The translations under genes and the position numbers were made by a program. From Micromonospora echinofusca (GTDB lineage Bacteria; Actinomycetota; Actinomycetes; Mycobacteriales; Micromonosporaceae), in the NCBI RefSeq assembly GCF_017614955.1, contig NZ_WVUH01000002.1, positions 39,885-103,884 of the forward strand: a stretch of DNA of 64,000 nt, read 5' to 3'. The notes under the pieces are model-generated. The model did no database searches. It was not told where the DNA came from and saw nothing but the letters and a program-made list of their open reading frames with translations. This document shows positions 34,813 through 43,002 of the stretch, one piece after another; the first letter of the stretch is position 1, and each line of letters begins with the position of its first letter.

Positions 34813-37769
34813 CCACCAGCGAGGACCTGTGGCGGGTGCTGCACGAGGTCTACGAGATGCCGTACGGGCCGGGCCAGGTGGCCGCCGTCGAGCAGCTCGT
34901 CCGCCGGGCCGACGCCGAGGGTGACGCGCACCTGGCCTTCGCCGCCCGGATGCTCGCCACCACCGCCTACGTCTACGGCGGTGAGCCGGCGAAGTCGTTC
35001 GTCAGCTTCTCGTGGTGTCTGGCGGACTTCGACCGGGCCCCCCAGCCGTACCACGCCCGGCACGCGGGCAACCTGTTGTGGCACTTCAAGTACATGATCA
35101 ACGCCCTGCTCGACTTCCCCGAGGTGCCGTTGGACCGCACGTACGCGGTCCTGGACGACATGGAACGGCGTTACCGGGACGGCGGGCACAGCCTCCAGAC
35201 CGTCTACAAGCACCGGCACCGGGTCGCCCGGCACCTCGGCGCCGACGAGGAGGCGGCCGAGTGGTACCGGCGGTGGGTCACCACCCCCCGCGACGACCTC
35301 TCCGACTGCGCCGGCTGCGACCCGTCGGCCCAGGCCGGGTACCTCGCCGCCACCGGGCAGGACGAGGCGGCGGTGGCGCTCGCCGAACCGGTGCTCGCCG
35401 GCCGGCTCTCCTGCACCGAGCAGCCCCAGGGCATCCTCACCGCCCTGCTCCTGCCGTACCTGCGGACCGGCCGGCGGGACGCGGCCCGGGACGCGCACCG
35501 GCAGGCGTACCGGCGGATCCGGGGCAATCTCGCCGACCTCGGGCAGATCGGTGAGCACCTGGAGTTCTGCGCGCTCACCGGCAACGAGGCGCGTGGCCTG
35601 GAGATCGTGGAACGACACCTGGAGTGGCTGGACCGGGCCCCGTCGCCGGGTGCTGCGCTGGAGTTCTCCGGTGCGGCGGCCCTGGTGCTGCGCCGGCTCG
35701 ACGCGGCCGGGCACGGCGACCTGACCGTGCACCGCCGGGCCCACGCCGACCGCCCGGCCGCCGACGTACCGGTCGGCGCGCTCGCCGTCGAGCTGGCCGA
35801 CCTGGCGACCGGGCTGGCTGCCCGCTTCGACGAACGCAACGGTACGGACACCCAGTCGCGGCGGCTCGCCGCCCGGCTGACGGCCGAGCCGGTCGGCGCG
35901 CACCTGCCGCTCTCCGCCAGCCTGCGGCGCCAACCACCGGTCCGGCCCGGGACGGACCCGGCGACGGCCACTCCGTCCGGCACGGATCCGGCGACGACCA
36001 CCCCGTCCGGGACGGCAGCCACGGCCACCCCGGCCGGTGCGGGTACGGCCGGTGGTCCGGCTTCCGTCGCCCGACCGGCCGTCGAGATTCCCGCCGACGC
36101 GACGGCCGGCGAGCTGCTCGACCTTGCCGCGCAACGGTGGCGGGCGGACCGGCTGGACGAGATGGCCGCCGTCCTGGCGCGGTACGACGAACGGTTCACC
36201 GACGACCCCGGGGTGCCCGAGCTGGTCCGGGTACGCCGGGTCGAGCTGCGGGCCGCCGAGTTCGACAGTGCGGAGGAACTGCCGGCGGCCCGGGCCGCCA
36301 ACGAGGAGGCGATGCGCCGCTACCGGGAGTTGGGCGAGCCGGTCCGGGAGCAGATCGTCGCCGGTCGGCTCGGGGTGCTGTGCTGTGCCCTCGGGGAGTC
36401 CGACGAGGGGCTGCGGCTGGCCCGTACGGCGGCGGAGTACCTGGCCGAGCACGGTGACCCGGTCGAGCGGGCCGGTGGCCACGACCGGCTGGCCTCCGCC
36501 CTGATCCGGCAGGAACGCTGGGCCGAGGCGCTGGACGCGGTCGGGCGGGCCGAGGAGGCGGCCAAGGCGAGCGACGACCCGTACCTGCCCGCACTTCTCG
36601 TCCTGCGGCGTACCCAGTGCCTCGAACAGCTCGACCAGCCGGCCGAGTTCCGGGCTGCGGCCCGCCGCGCCCGGGAGCTGAGCCGGGAGTTGGCGATGCC
36701 CCGGTTCCTGACCGCGTCCTGCCTGGCGTACGCGCGGGCGGTGGACGACCCGGCGGAGGCGGTCGACGCCTGCGACGAGGCGCTACGGGTGGCGCCGGCC
36801 GAGGCGGCGTTGCCGGTCCGGCTGACCCGGGGCCGGCTGCTGATGGCGGCGGACCGGCCCGCCGAGGCGGTCGAGGACTTCGTGGAGGCGGTCGCGCTCT
36901 GTGTGGAGCGGGGCGTCGTCGACGGTGCGGCGTTCCTCCGCTGGGAGCTGGCCAACGCGTACCGGCTGGCCGGGCGGCTCGCCGAGGCGGCCGAGGTCGC
37001 CGAGGAGGCGGTCGGCGCGCTGGACCGGCTCGGTCACCAGTCGGAGGCCGACCAGTGCCGGCATCTGCTGGCCAACATCTATCTCGCGCTCGACGAGGAC
37101 CAGCCGGCCCTGGCACTGCTCGACCAGCTGGCCGAGAACCTCGACGGGCCGGACAACCTACCGGGGCGGGCACAGGTGCTTGAGGAGGCCGGCGGAGTGC
37201 TGTACGACCGAGACCGGGACGTTCTGGCGGCACAGCGGTTCGCCGCTGCGGCGACCGCGTACCAGTTGGCCGGTCTGTCGGTGGACGAGTTGCGGTCGCG
37301 GCGGCGGGAGGCGGCGGCGCTGCTCTGGTCCGGTGACGTGACCCAGGCGTTGGCTGCCGTCGACCGGGCCGACCAGGTCGCCGCCGCGCTCCCCGCAGCC
37401 ACCGTCGAACAGCCGGCGGTGCTCTGGGAGCTGGCGATGCTCGCCGACGCGGCGGCCCGCGTACTGCTCGGCGCCGACCGGCCGGGTGAGGCACTGGACC
37501 GGCTGGCCGGGGTGGCCGGGCAACTGCGGGCGATCGATGCGTTCGGTGAGGCGTTGCAGGTGGAACTGCTCACCGGTGAGCTGCTGCTGCGGCTGGACCG
37601 GCCGGCCGAGGCGGAGCCCGTGCTGCGCCGCGCGTTGGGGGCGCTGCCGAAGACGTCCGGCGCGGTACCCAGGGCGGCCTGGCTGCTCGCCCGGGCCCTG
37701 ACCGGACTGGGACGGACGGCCGAGGCGGAGGCGCTGCGCGACGAGTACCGCCTGGCCGACGGCGACTGA
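34809..37769 (+). CDS. large TPR-repeat protein coupled to the HSP90-like gene
   Basis: 986 residues, almost entirely helical Ala/Leu/Arg/Glu-rich repeats of TPR type. An N-terminal block of about 370 residues is followed by a low-complexity linker (about 378-418, repeated TDPATxTPSG). A second block of about 560 residues carries regular repeats such as ARTAAEYLAEHGDPVERAGGHDRLAS and RLAEAAEVAEEAVGALDRLGHQSEAD. There is no enzyme motif, signal peptide or membrane helix. GTG start at 34809 overlaps the HSP90-like stop by 4 nt. TPR proteins are classic HSP90 co-chaperones in eukaryotes; the coupling here suggests a bacterial analogue. Not shown experimentally as far as I know. Confidence 0.85.
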   Translation: MTTSEDLWRVLHEVYEMPYGPGQVAAVEQLVRRADAEGDAHLAFAARMLATTAYVYGGEPAKSFVSFSWCLADFDRAPQPYHARHAGNLLWHFKYMINALLDFPEVPLDRTYAVLDDMERRYRDGGHSLQTVYKHRHRVARHLGADEEAAEWYRRWVTTPRDDLSDCAGCDPSAQAGYLAATGQDEAAVALAEPVLAGRLSCTEQPQGILTALLLPYLRTGRRDAARDAHRQAYRRIRGNLADLGQIGEHLEFCALTGNEARGLEIVERHLEWLDRAPSPGAALEFSGAAALVLRRLDAAGHGDLTVHRRAHADRPAADVPVGALAVELADLATGLAARFDERNGTDTQSRRLAARLTAEPVGAHLPLSASLRRQPPVRPGTDPATATPSGTDPATTTPSGTAATATPAGAGTAGGPASVARPAVEIPADATAGELLDLAAQRWRADRLDEMAAVLARYDERFTDDPGVPELVRVRRVELRAAEFDSAEELPAARAANEEAMRRYRELGEPVREQIVAGRLGVLCCALGESDEGLRLARTAAEYLAEHGDPVERAGGHDRLASALIRQERWAEALDAVGRAEEAAKASDDPYLPALLVLRRTQCLEQLDQPAEFRAAARRARELSRELAMPRFLTASCLAYARAVDDPAEAVDACDEALRVAPAEAALPVRLTRGRLLMAADRPAEAVEDFVEAVALCVERGVVDGAAFLRWELANAYRLAGRLAEAAEVAEEAVGALDRLGHQSEADQCRHLLANIYLALDEDQPALALLDQLAENLDGPDNLPGRAQVLEEAGGVLYDRDRDVLAAQRFAAAATAYQLAGLSVDELRSRRREAAALLWSGDVTQALAAVDRADQVAAALPAATVEQPAVLWELAMLADAAARVLLGADRPGEALDRLAGVAGQLRAIDAFGEALQVELLTGELLLRLDRPAEAEPVLRRALGALPKTSGAVPRAAWLLARALTGLGRTAEAEALRDEYRLADGD

Positions 37770-37934
37770 CCCGGTGCCGCCCGGGCTGCCACCGGCGGGG
37801 ACAGGCCGCCCCGGCTGTCAGTGGCGGGGGGACCGGGCCGCCCCGGCTGCCAGTGGCCGGGGCCGTGACGTCGATGGGAACGGTGTGGGAAGTGGGCGGC
37901 AAACCGCTGGTGGGGGCGACGATTGACAGCGGAT

Positions 37935-37940
37935 TAGGCT
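37935..37940 (+). promoter_or_regulatory. leaderless-type -10 element (TAGGCT)
   Basis: TAGGCT ends 6 nt before the GTG of the TetR gene, and no SD is visible. Confidence 0.45.
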
Positions 37941-37946
37941 GACCGG

Positions 37947-38573
37947 GTGACGGTGGAGCAGCAGGCGACGGGGACGGCGGCGAAAGGGCCGGTGGGGACC
38001 GGCCGACGGCGGTCACGCCGCGACGAGATCCTGGAGATCGCGGTCGGGCTCTTCGCCGCCCGTGGTTACCACGGTGTGTCGATGGACGACATCGGTGCGG
38101 CGGCCGGGGTCACCGGGCCGGCGTTGTACCACCACTTCGCCGGCAAGGAGGCGATGCTGGTCGCCGCGCTCATCCCGGTGAGCGAGGGACTGCTCGCCGG
38201 TGGCCGTGAGCGGGTGGCCGCGCATCCGGCGGACCCGCGTACCGCACTGGAGTCGCTGATCGACTTCCACGTCGACTTCGCGCTGGCCAACCCGGCGGTG
38301 ATCGCCCTGCACCTGCACGAGCTGGACCGGTTGCCGGAGGAACCGCGCCGGCAGATCCGCCGGTTGCAGCGGCTCTACGTGGAGGAGTGGGTGGCGGTGC
38401 TCACCGCCCTGCACCCGGGGCTGCCCGCTCGTGAGGGCCGGGTGCTGGCGCACGCGGCGTTCGGTCTGATGAACTCCACCCCGTTCCTCGGGGGTGAGGT
38501 CGACCAGGCCCGGCGGGCCCGGCTGCTGCGTACCGCCACGCTCACCGCGCTGCTCGCCGACCCCGGTCAGTGA
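37947..38573 (+). CDS. TetR-family regulator of the leucine-catabolism cluster
   Basis: 208 residues. The N-terminal helix-turn-helix is RRDEILEIAVGLFAARGYHGVSMDDIGAAAGVTGPALYHHFAGKEAM (about 27-73), the TetR signature. The C-terminal ligand domain has no obvious motif. It leads an operon-like run with biotin carboxylase, HMG-CoA lyase, carboxyltransferase and acyl-CoA dehydrogenase, so it probably represses that cluster in response to an acyl-CoA. A palindrome AACGATCGTT upstream of the carboxyltransferase gene is a candidate operator. The start is GTG with TAGGCT 6 nt upstream, consistent with a leaderless mRNA. Confidence 0.9.
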   Translation: MTVEQQATGTAAKGPVGTGRRRSRRDEILEIAVGLFAARGYHGVSMDDIGAAAGVTGPALYHHFAGKEAMLVAALIPVSEGLLAGGRERVAAHPADPRTALESLIDFHVDFALANPAVIALHLHELDRLPEEPRRQIRRLQRLYVEEWVAVLTALHPGLPAREGRVLAHAAFGLMNSTPFLGGEVDQARRARLLRTATLTALLADPGQ

Positions 38574-38669
38574 TCACCCCGCGCCTTTCTCCACCGCGCC
38601 TGTCCTGATTCGCCGCCCCGTTCCGACGGCCGGATCCGTTCCGCCGGCCGGATACGCAGAGAGGGAACC

Positions 38670-40028
38670 ATGATCGAGTCGTTGCTCGTCGCCAACCGGG
38701 GCGAGATCGCCCGCCGGATCATCCGTACCGCCCGACGGCTCGGAATCCGCACGGTCGCGGTGCACTCCGAGGCGGACGCCGGACTGCCCTTCGTCACCGA
38801 GGCGGACGAGGCGGTCTGCGTCGGCCCGGCCAACCCGGCCCTGAGCTACCGCAACGTCGACGCGATCCTCGCCGCTGCCAAGTCGACCGGTGTGCAGGCG
38901 ATCCACCCCGGCTACGGCTTCCTGTCGGAGAACGCCGACTTCGCCCGTACCGTCGAGGCCAACGGCCTGATCTGGGTCGGGCCTCCGGCAGACGCGATCA
39001 CCGCGATGGGCGACAAGATCAATGCGCGGAACCTGATGGCGGAGGCCGGCGTGCCGGTGGCACCGGGCAGCCCCGACCCGGCCGCCGACGTGGAGGCGGC
39101 GGTGGCTGCGGCGGGCGGGATCGGCTACCCGGTGATGGTCAAGGCCGCCGCCGGTGGCGGTGGCATGGGCATGGCCGTGGCCAACGACGAGGCGGCGCTG
39201 CGCACCGAGTACGACAAGGTCCGCTCGTTCGCGGAGCGGATGTTCGGCGACGGCTCCGTGCTGATCGAGCGGTACTTCCCCCGGGTACGGCACGTCGAGG
39301 TGCAGATCCTCGGCCTGGCCGACGGTCGGGTGGTGGCGCTCGGTGAGCGGGAGTGCTCGGTGCAGCGGCGCAACCAGAAGCTGGTCGAGGAGTCGCCGTC
39401 CCCGGCGGTCTCCCCGGAGCTGCGGGAGCGGTTCCTCGCGGCGGCGGTACGCGCGGGCGAGGCCGTCGGCTACCGCAACGCCGGTACCGTCGAGTGCCTG
39501 CTGGTCCCGGGTGACCGGGACTCCGACGGTGCGGCGGACGAGTTCTTCTTCCTGGAGATGAACACCCGACTCCAGGTGGAGCACCCGGTGACCGAGCTGG
39601 TCTACGGGGTGGACCTGGTCGAGGAGCAGCTGCGGGTGGCGTCCGGGCTGGCGCCCACCTTCGACCCGGACGCGCTCGCTCCGCGGGGGCATGCGATCGA
39701 GTTGCGGATCAACGCCGAGGACCCGAAGCGGTTCCTGCCCGGTCCGGGTGTCATCGGGACGTGGGTGGAGCCGACCGGCGAGGGCGTACGCGTCGACTCC
39801 GGCTACGTCGCGGGCAACACCGTCACCCCGTTCTACGACAGCCTGATGGCCAAGTTGATCATCTCTGCGCCCACCCGCGCCGAGGCGATCGACCGGGCCC
39901 GCGTCGCCGTCGCGCAGTTCGAGGTTGCCGGTCCGAAGTGCAACCTGCCGTTCTTCGCCGAGTTGCTGGAGAACGCCGAGTTCGTCTCCGGCGACTACGA
40001 CACCGGCATCGTCACCCGGATGCGCTGA
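38670..40028 (+). CDS. biotin carboxylase subunit of an acyl-CoA carboxylase, without carrier domain
   Basis: 452 residues, a stand-alone biotin carboxylase. It starts MIESLLVANRGEIARRIIRT. The ATP-grasp loop is VKAAAGGGGMGMAV. Catalytic and signature segments are EVQILGLADG, GERECSVQRRNQKLVEESPSP and MNTRLQVEHPVTELV. It ends where the BC domain ends (FVSGDYDTGIVTRMR), with no BCCP domain or AMKM biotinyl motif. Methylcrotonyl-CoA carboxylase alpha subunits in liu clusters normally carry BCCP (about 650 residues). The next 276 bp are repeats and a hairpin, not a carrier gene. The biotin carrier must be in trans, or the 3' end was lost. SD GAGAGGGA. Confidence 0.9.
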   Translation: MIESLLVANRGEIARRIIRTARRLGIRTVAVHSEADAGLPFVTEADEAVCVGPANPALSYRNVDAILAAAKSTGVQAIHPGYGFLSENADFARTVEANGLIWVGPPADAITAMGDKINARNLMAEAGVPVAPGSPDPAADVEAAVAAAGGIGYPVMVKAAAGGGGMGMAVANDEAALRTEYDKVRSFAERMFGDGSVLIERYFPRVRHVEVQILGLADGRVVALGERECSVQRRNQKLVEESPSPAVSPELRERFLAAAVRAGEAVGYRNAGTVECLLVPGDRDSDGAADEFFFLEMNTRLQVEHPVTELVYGVDLVEEQLRVASGLAPTFDPDALAPRGHAIELRINAEDPKRFLPGPGVIGTWVEPTGEGVRVDSGYVAGNTVTPFYDSLMAKLIISAPTRAEAIDRARVAVAQFEVAGPKCNLPFFAELLENAEFVSGDYDTGIVTRMR

Positions 40029-40124
40029 CCCGCCGTCCCGCTGCCCCGCTGACCCGCCGTCCCGCTGCCGCGCTGACCTGCCGTCCCGCTGCCGCGCTGA
40101 CCTGCCGTCCCGCTGCCGCGCTGT
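40029..40124 (+). repeat. 24-bp tandem repeat, four copies
   Basis: Four head-to-tail 24-bp units at 40029-40052, 40053-40076, 40077-40100 and 40101-40124, differing at one or two positions. The first begins directly after the carboxylase TGA. Units of 24 keep frame, and copies 1-3 each end in CTGA, so the same frame meets a stop again every 24 bp. This may have arisen by duplication of the gene's own stop-codon region. Confidence 0.9.
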
Positions 40125-40128
40125 CCCC

Positions 40129-40189
40129 GTCGATCATGAAGTTGTTGTCACGACACGCCGGCAGGAGTGACAACAACTTCATGATCGAC
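40129..40189. repeat. perfect 23-bp inverted repeat
   Basis: Arms 40129-40151 and 40167-40189 are exact reverse complements. They are AT-rich for this genome (core ATGAAGTTGTTGTCAC) with a 15-nt GC-rich loop. It sits between the biotin carboxylase and HMG-CoA lyase genes, beside the tandem repeat. Both arms look intact and recent. It could be a terminator, a MITE-like insertion or a protein-binding cruciform. Confidence 0.88.
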
Positions 40190-40304
40190 CCAGGGACGGG
40201 GCGTGCTCCAGCGGGAGGCGAGAGACAGGAGCCGGGACGGGGCAGGCGTGGTGGAATGCTGGAGGGACCCATCACGTAAGACCGTCACAGTGAGGTGACC
40301 CCTT

Positions 40305-41225
40305 ATGGCGGAACTGCCGGACTTCGTCTCCATCCGCGAGGTCGGACCACGGGACGGGCTCCAGAACGAGGAGCCCATCCCGACCGACGCCAAGGTGCGG
40401 CTGATCGACGCGTTGTCGCGTACCGGCGCGCGACGGATCGAGGCCGTCTCGTTCGTGCACCCGAAGGCCATCCCGCAGATGGCCGACGCCGACGAGGTGT
40501 GGCAGCGGGCCTCGAAGGCCGACGGGGTGCGCTACTCGGCACTCGTGCCGAACACCCGGGGTGCCCAGCGTGCCCTCGCTGCCGGCTTCGCCGAGATCGA
40601 GGTGGTGGTGTCGGCCAGCGACACCCACAACCGGCGCAACGTCAACCGGTCCACGGACGAGTCGCTGGACGACATCGCCGAGCTGATCGACCTGCTGCAC
40701 GGTGCCGGGGCCACCGCCGAGGTGATCGTGGCGACCAGCTTCGGCTGCCCCTACGAGGGGGACGTCGACCCACAGCGGGTCGCCGGCATCGTCGACCGCG
40801 TGGTCCGCGACGGCGCCGACCGGGTCGCGTTCGGCGACACCACCGGCATGGGTACGCCCCGGCGGGTCCGCGAGCTGCTCACTGCGGTACGGGACCGGAA
40901 TGCGCACGTTCCGGTCCTGCTGCACTTCCACAACACCCGGGGTACCGCCCTGGCGAACATGCTGACCGCGCTGGAGTTGGGGGTCACCGAGTTCGACGCC
41001 AGCGTCGGTGGCCTGGGCGGCTGCCCGTACGCACCGGGGGCCAGCGGCAACCTGGCCACCGAGGAGGCGGTGCACATGCTGCACGACATAGGCATCGACA
41101 CCGGCATCGACCTTGCTGCCCTGATCGAAGCTGCGGAACTGGCCGAGGAGCTGGTCGGCAGGAAGCTCCCCTCGGGTGTGCTGCGGGCCGGGCCGCGTAC
41201 CCGGCTCACTCCGCTGCCTGCCTGA
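40305..41225 (+). CDS. mvaB: hydroxymethylglutaryl-CoA lyase
   Basis: 306 residues. The N-terminal SIREVGPRDGLQNE carries the metal-binding Asp of the HMGL-like TIM barrel. Further on are TTGMGTPRRV and the catalytic-cysteine signature VGGLGGCPYAPGASGN. It cleaves HMG-CoA to acetoacetate and acetyl-CoA, the last step of leucine breakdown (LiuE). It lies between carboxylase subunits, consistent with the liu cluster. The 276-bp upstream gap holds tandem repeats and a hairpin, so it may have its own promoter. ATG with GAGGTG upstream. Confidence 0.95.
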   Translation: MAELPDFVSIREVGPRDGLQNEEPIPTDAKVRLIDALSRTGARRIEAVSFVHPKAIPQMADADEVWQRASKADGVRYSALVPNTRGAQRALAAGFAEIEVVVSASDTHNRRNVNRSTDESLDDIAELIDLLHGAGATAEVIVATSFGCPYEGDVDPQRVAGIVDRVVRDGADRVAFGDTTGMGTPRRVRELLTAVRDRNAHVPVLLHFHNTRGTALANMLTALELGVTEFDASVGGLGGCPYAPGASGNLATEEAVHMLHDIGIDTGIDLAALIEAAELAEELVGRKLPSGVLRAGPRTRLTPLPA

Positions 41226-41243
41226 TCCGATGCTGGCGGTCCT

Positions 41244-41275
41244 GAGGGCCGGTTCCGTTACCGGGGCCGGCCCTC
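41244..41275. terminator. hairpin after HMG-CoA lyase gene
   Basis: GAGGGCCGG (41244-41252) and CCGGCCCTC (41267-41275), a perfect 9-bp stem with a 14-nt loop. It begins about 20 nt after the stop and separates mvaB from the carboxyltransferase transcription unit. Confidence 0.6.
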
Positions 41276-41356
41276 GGCCTTGCCGACACTCCGCTCGTCG
41301 GGCGGCGGTCGATTGGGGGCGGCGGTGCGGCTCGCCGGAGGATGGGACGATACGCT

Positions 41357-41375
41357 AGCCTAACGATCGTTCAGG
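41357..41375. promoter_or_regulatory. candidate TetR operator
   Basis: Core AACGATCGTT (41362-41371) is a perfect 10-bp palindrome with GCCT/CAGG flanks, 42 bp before the carboxyltransferase GTG. Overlapping CTAGCCT could be a -10. A palindrome of this size with A/T ends is typical of TetR regulators of acyl-CoA genes. Confidence 0.45.
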
Positions 41376-41416
41376 TCGGTAGGCCGGTTTGTCCGGCACG
41401 CGACGAGGGAGTCGGC

Positions 41417-42949
41417 GTGACGCTCGACGGTGAGGCACTGGAGCAGCTGCGCAAGCGCGCCAAGGCCGGTGGTGCGGACAGGTACCACGCGGCGAACGCC
41501 GCCAAGGGCAAGCTGTTCGCCCGGGAACGGGTGGCGCTGCTGGTCGACGAGGGTTCCTTCGTCGAGGACGGCCTCTACGCCAACGCGATGGCCGAGGGTC
41601 TCCCCGCCGACGGCGTGGTCACCGGTACCGCCACCATCGACGGCCGGCAGGTCTGCCTGATGGCGAACGACTCCACGGTCAAGGCCGGCAGTTGGGGCGC
41701 CCGTACCGTCGAAAAGATCATCCGGATCATCGAGCGGGCGTACGCGACCGGTGTGCCGATGGTCTACCTGGTCGACTCGGCCGGGGCGCGGATCACCGAC
41801 CAGGTCGACCTCTTTCCCGGCCGGCGGGGCGCCGGCAAGATCTTCTGGAACCAGGTACGCGCCTCCGGTTCGATCCCGCAGGTCTGCGCGTTGTTCGGGC
41901 CGAGCGCCGCCGGTGGGGCGTACATTCCGGCGTTCTGCGACGTGGTGGCCATGGTGGACGGCAACGCCAGCATGTACCTCGGCTCGGACCGGATGGTCGA
42001 GATGGTGACCGGCGAGAAGACCACCCTGGAGGCGATGGGCGGGGCGAAGGTGCACTGCGCCGAGTCCGGCGTCGGGCACTTCCTCTGCAAGACCGAGGCC
42101 GAGGCGCTCGACGTGGTCCGGCGCTACCTGTCCTACCTGCCGGCCAACTGGACCCAGCAGCCGCCGGTCGCCGAGGCCGTACCGGCACCGGAGAAGGCGG
42201 ACCTGGCCGCCCTGGTACCGGCCAGCGAGCGGCAGGCGTTCGACATGCGCCGGTACGTCAAGGGCCTGCTCGACGACGGTAGCTTCTTCGAGATCCAGGC
42301 GCTCTGGGCCAAGGAGCTGACCATCGGGTTCGGCCGGCTGAACGGCGAGGTCGTCGGCGTGGTCGGCAACAACTCGATGTTCAAGGGTGGCGTGCTCTTC
42401 GTCGACTCGGCAGACAAGGCGACCCGGTTCGTGCAGCTCTGCGACGCCTTCAACGTGCCGCTGCTGTTCCTCTCCGACGTGCCCGGCTTCATGGTGGGTA
42501 CGGCGGTGGAGAAGCAGGGCATCATCCGGCACGGGGCCAAGATGATCACCGCCATCTCCGAGGCGACCGTGCCGAAGATCTGCGTGGTGGTCCGTAAGGC
42601 GTACGGCGCGGGTCTCTACGCAATGGCCGGCCCGGGGTTCGAGCCGGACGCCACCATCGCCCTGCCCACCGCCAAGATCGCGGTCATGGGGGCGGAGGCC
42701 GCCGTCAACGCCGTCTACGCCAACAAGATCGCCGCCATCGCGGACCCGGACGAGCGCGCCGCGTTCGTCGCGGAGAAGCGCGAGGCGTACGAGCGGGACA
42801 TCGACATCGTCCGCCTCGCCAGCGAGCTGGTGGTGGACGCGATCGTCGAGCCGCACGAACTGCGGACGGAACTCGTCCGCCGGTTCGCCGCCGCCCGGGG
42901 CAAGGAGCGGCACTTCTCCCGACGCCGGCACGGCGTCACCCCGGTCTAG
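41417..42949 (+). CDS. acyl-CoA carboxylase carboxyltransferase, probably methylcrotonyl-CoA carboxylase beta
   Basis: 510 residues, two crotonase-like halves. The acyl-CoA side has YLVDSAGARITDQVDLFPGRRGAGKIFWNQ and CALFGPSAAGGAYIPAFCD. The biotin side has LLFLSDVPGFMVGTAVEKQGIIRHGAKMI. It transfers CO2 from biotin to an acyl-CoA. Context with HMG-CoA lyase and an acyl-CoA dehydrogenase favours 3-methylcrotonyl-CoA (LiuB), and the SAGARI...DQVDLFPGR loop is of MCC type. Chosen start GTG 41417 (VTLDGEALEQLRKR) has GAGGGA upstream; an in-frame upstream ATG overlaps the candidate operator and lacks similarity. Confidence 0.92.
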   Translation: MTLDGEALEQLRKRAKAGGADRYHAANAAKGKLFARERVALLVDEGSFVEDGLYANAMAEGLPADGVVTGTATIDGRQVCLMANDSTVKAGSWGARTVEKIIRIIERAYATGVPMVYLVDSAGARITDQVDLFPGRRGAGKIFWNQVRASGSIPQVCALFGPSAAGGAYIPAFCDVVAMVDGNASMYLGSDRMVEMVTGEKTTLEAMGGAKVHCAESGVGHFLCKTEAEALDVVRRYLSYLPANWTQQPPVAEAVPAPEKADLAALVPASERQAFDMRRYVKGLLDDGSFFEIQALWAKELTIGFGRLNGEVVGVVGNNSMFKGGVLFVDSADKATRFVQLCDAFNVPLLFLSDVPGFMVGTAVEKQGIIRHGAKMITAISEATVPKICVVVRKAYGAGLYAMAGPGFEPDATIALPTAKIAVMGAEAAVNAVYANKIAAIADPDERAAFVAEKREAYERDIDIVRLASELVVDAIVEPHELRTELVRRFAAARGKERHFSRRRHGVTPV

Positions 42950-43002
42950 CGGCGCCACAAGCGCCAACCGGGACCGATCCGTACAGGAGGAAGAGGTACC
43001 CG

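Noticed and set aside
40029..40124. CRISPR array
   Set aside because: Units are head-to-tail 24-mers without unique spacers and there are no cas genes. Same for 53041-53143.
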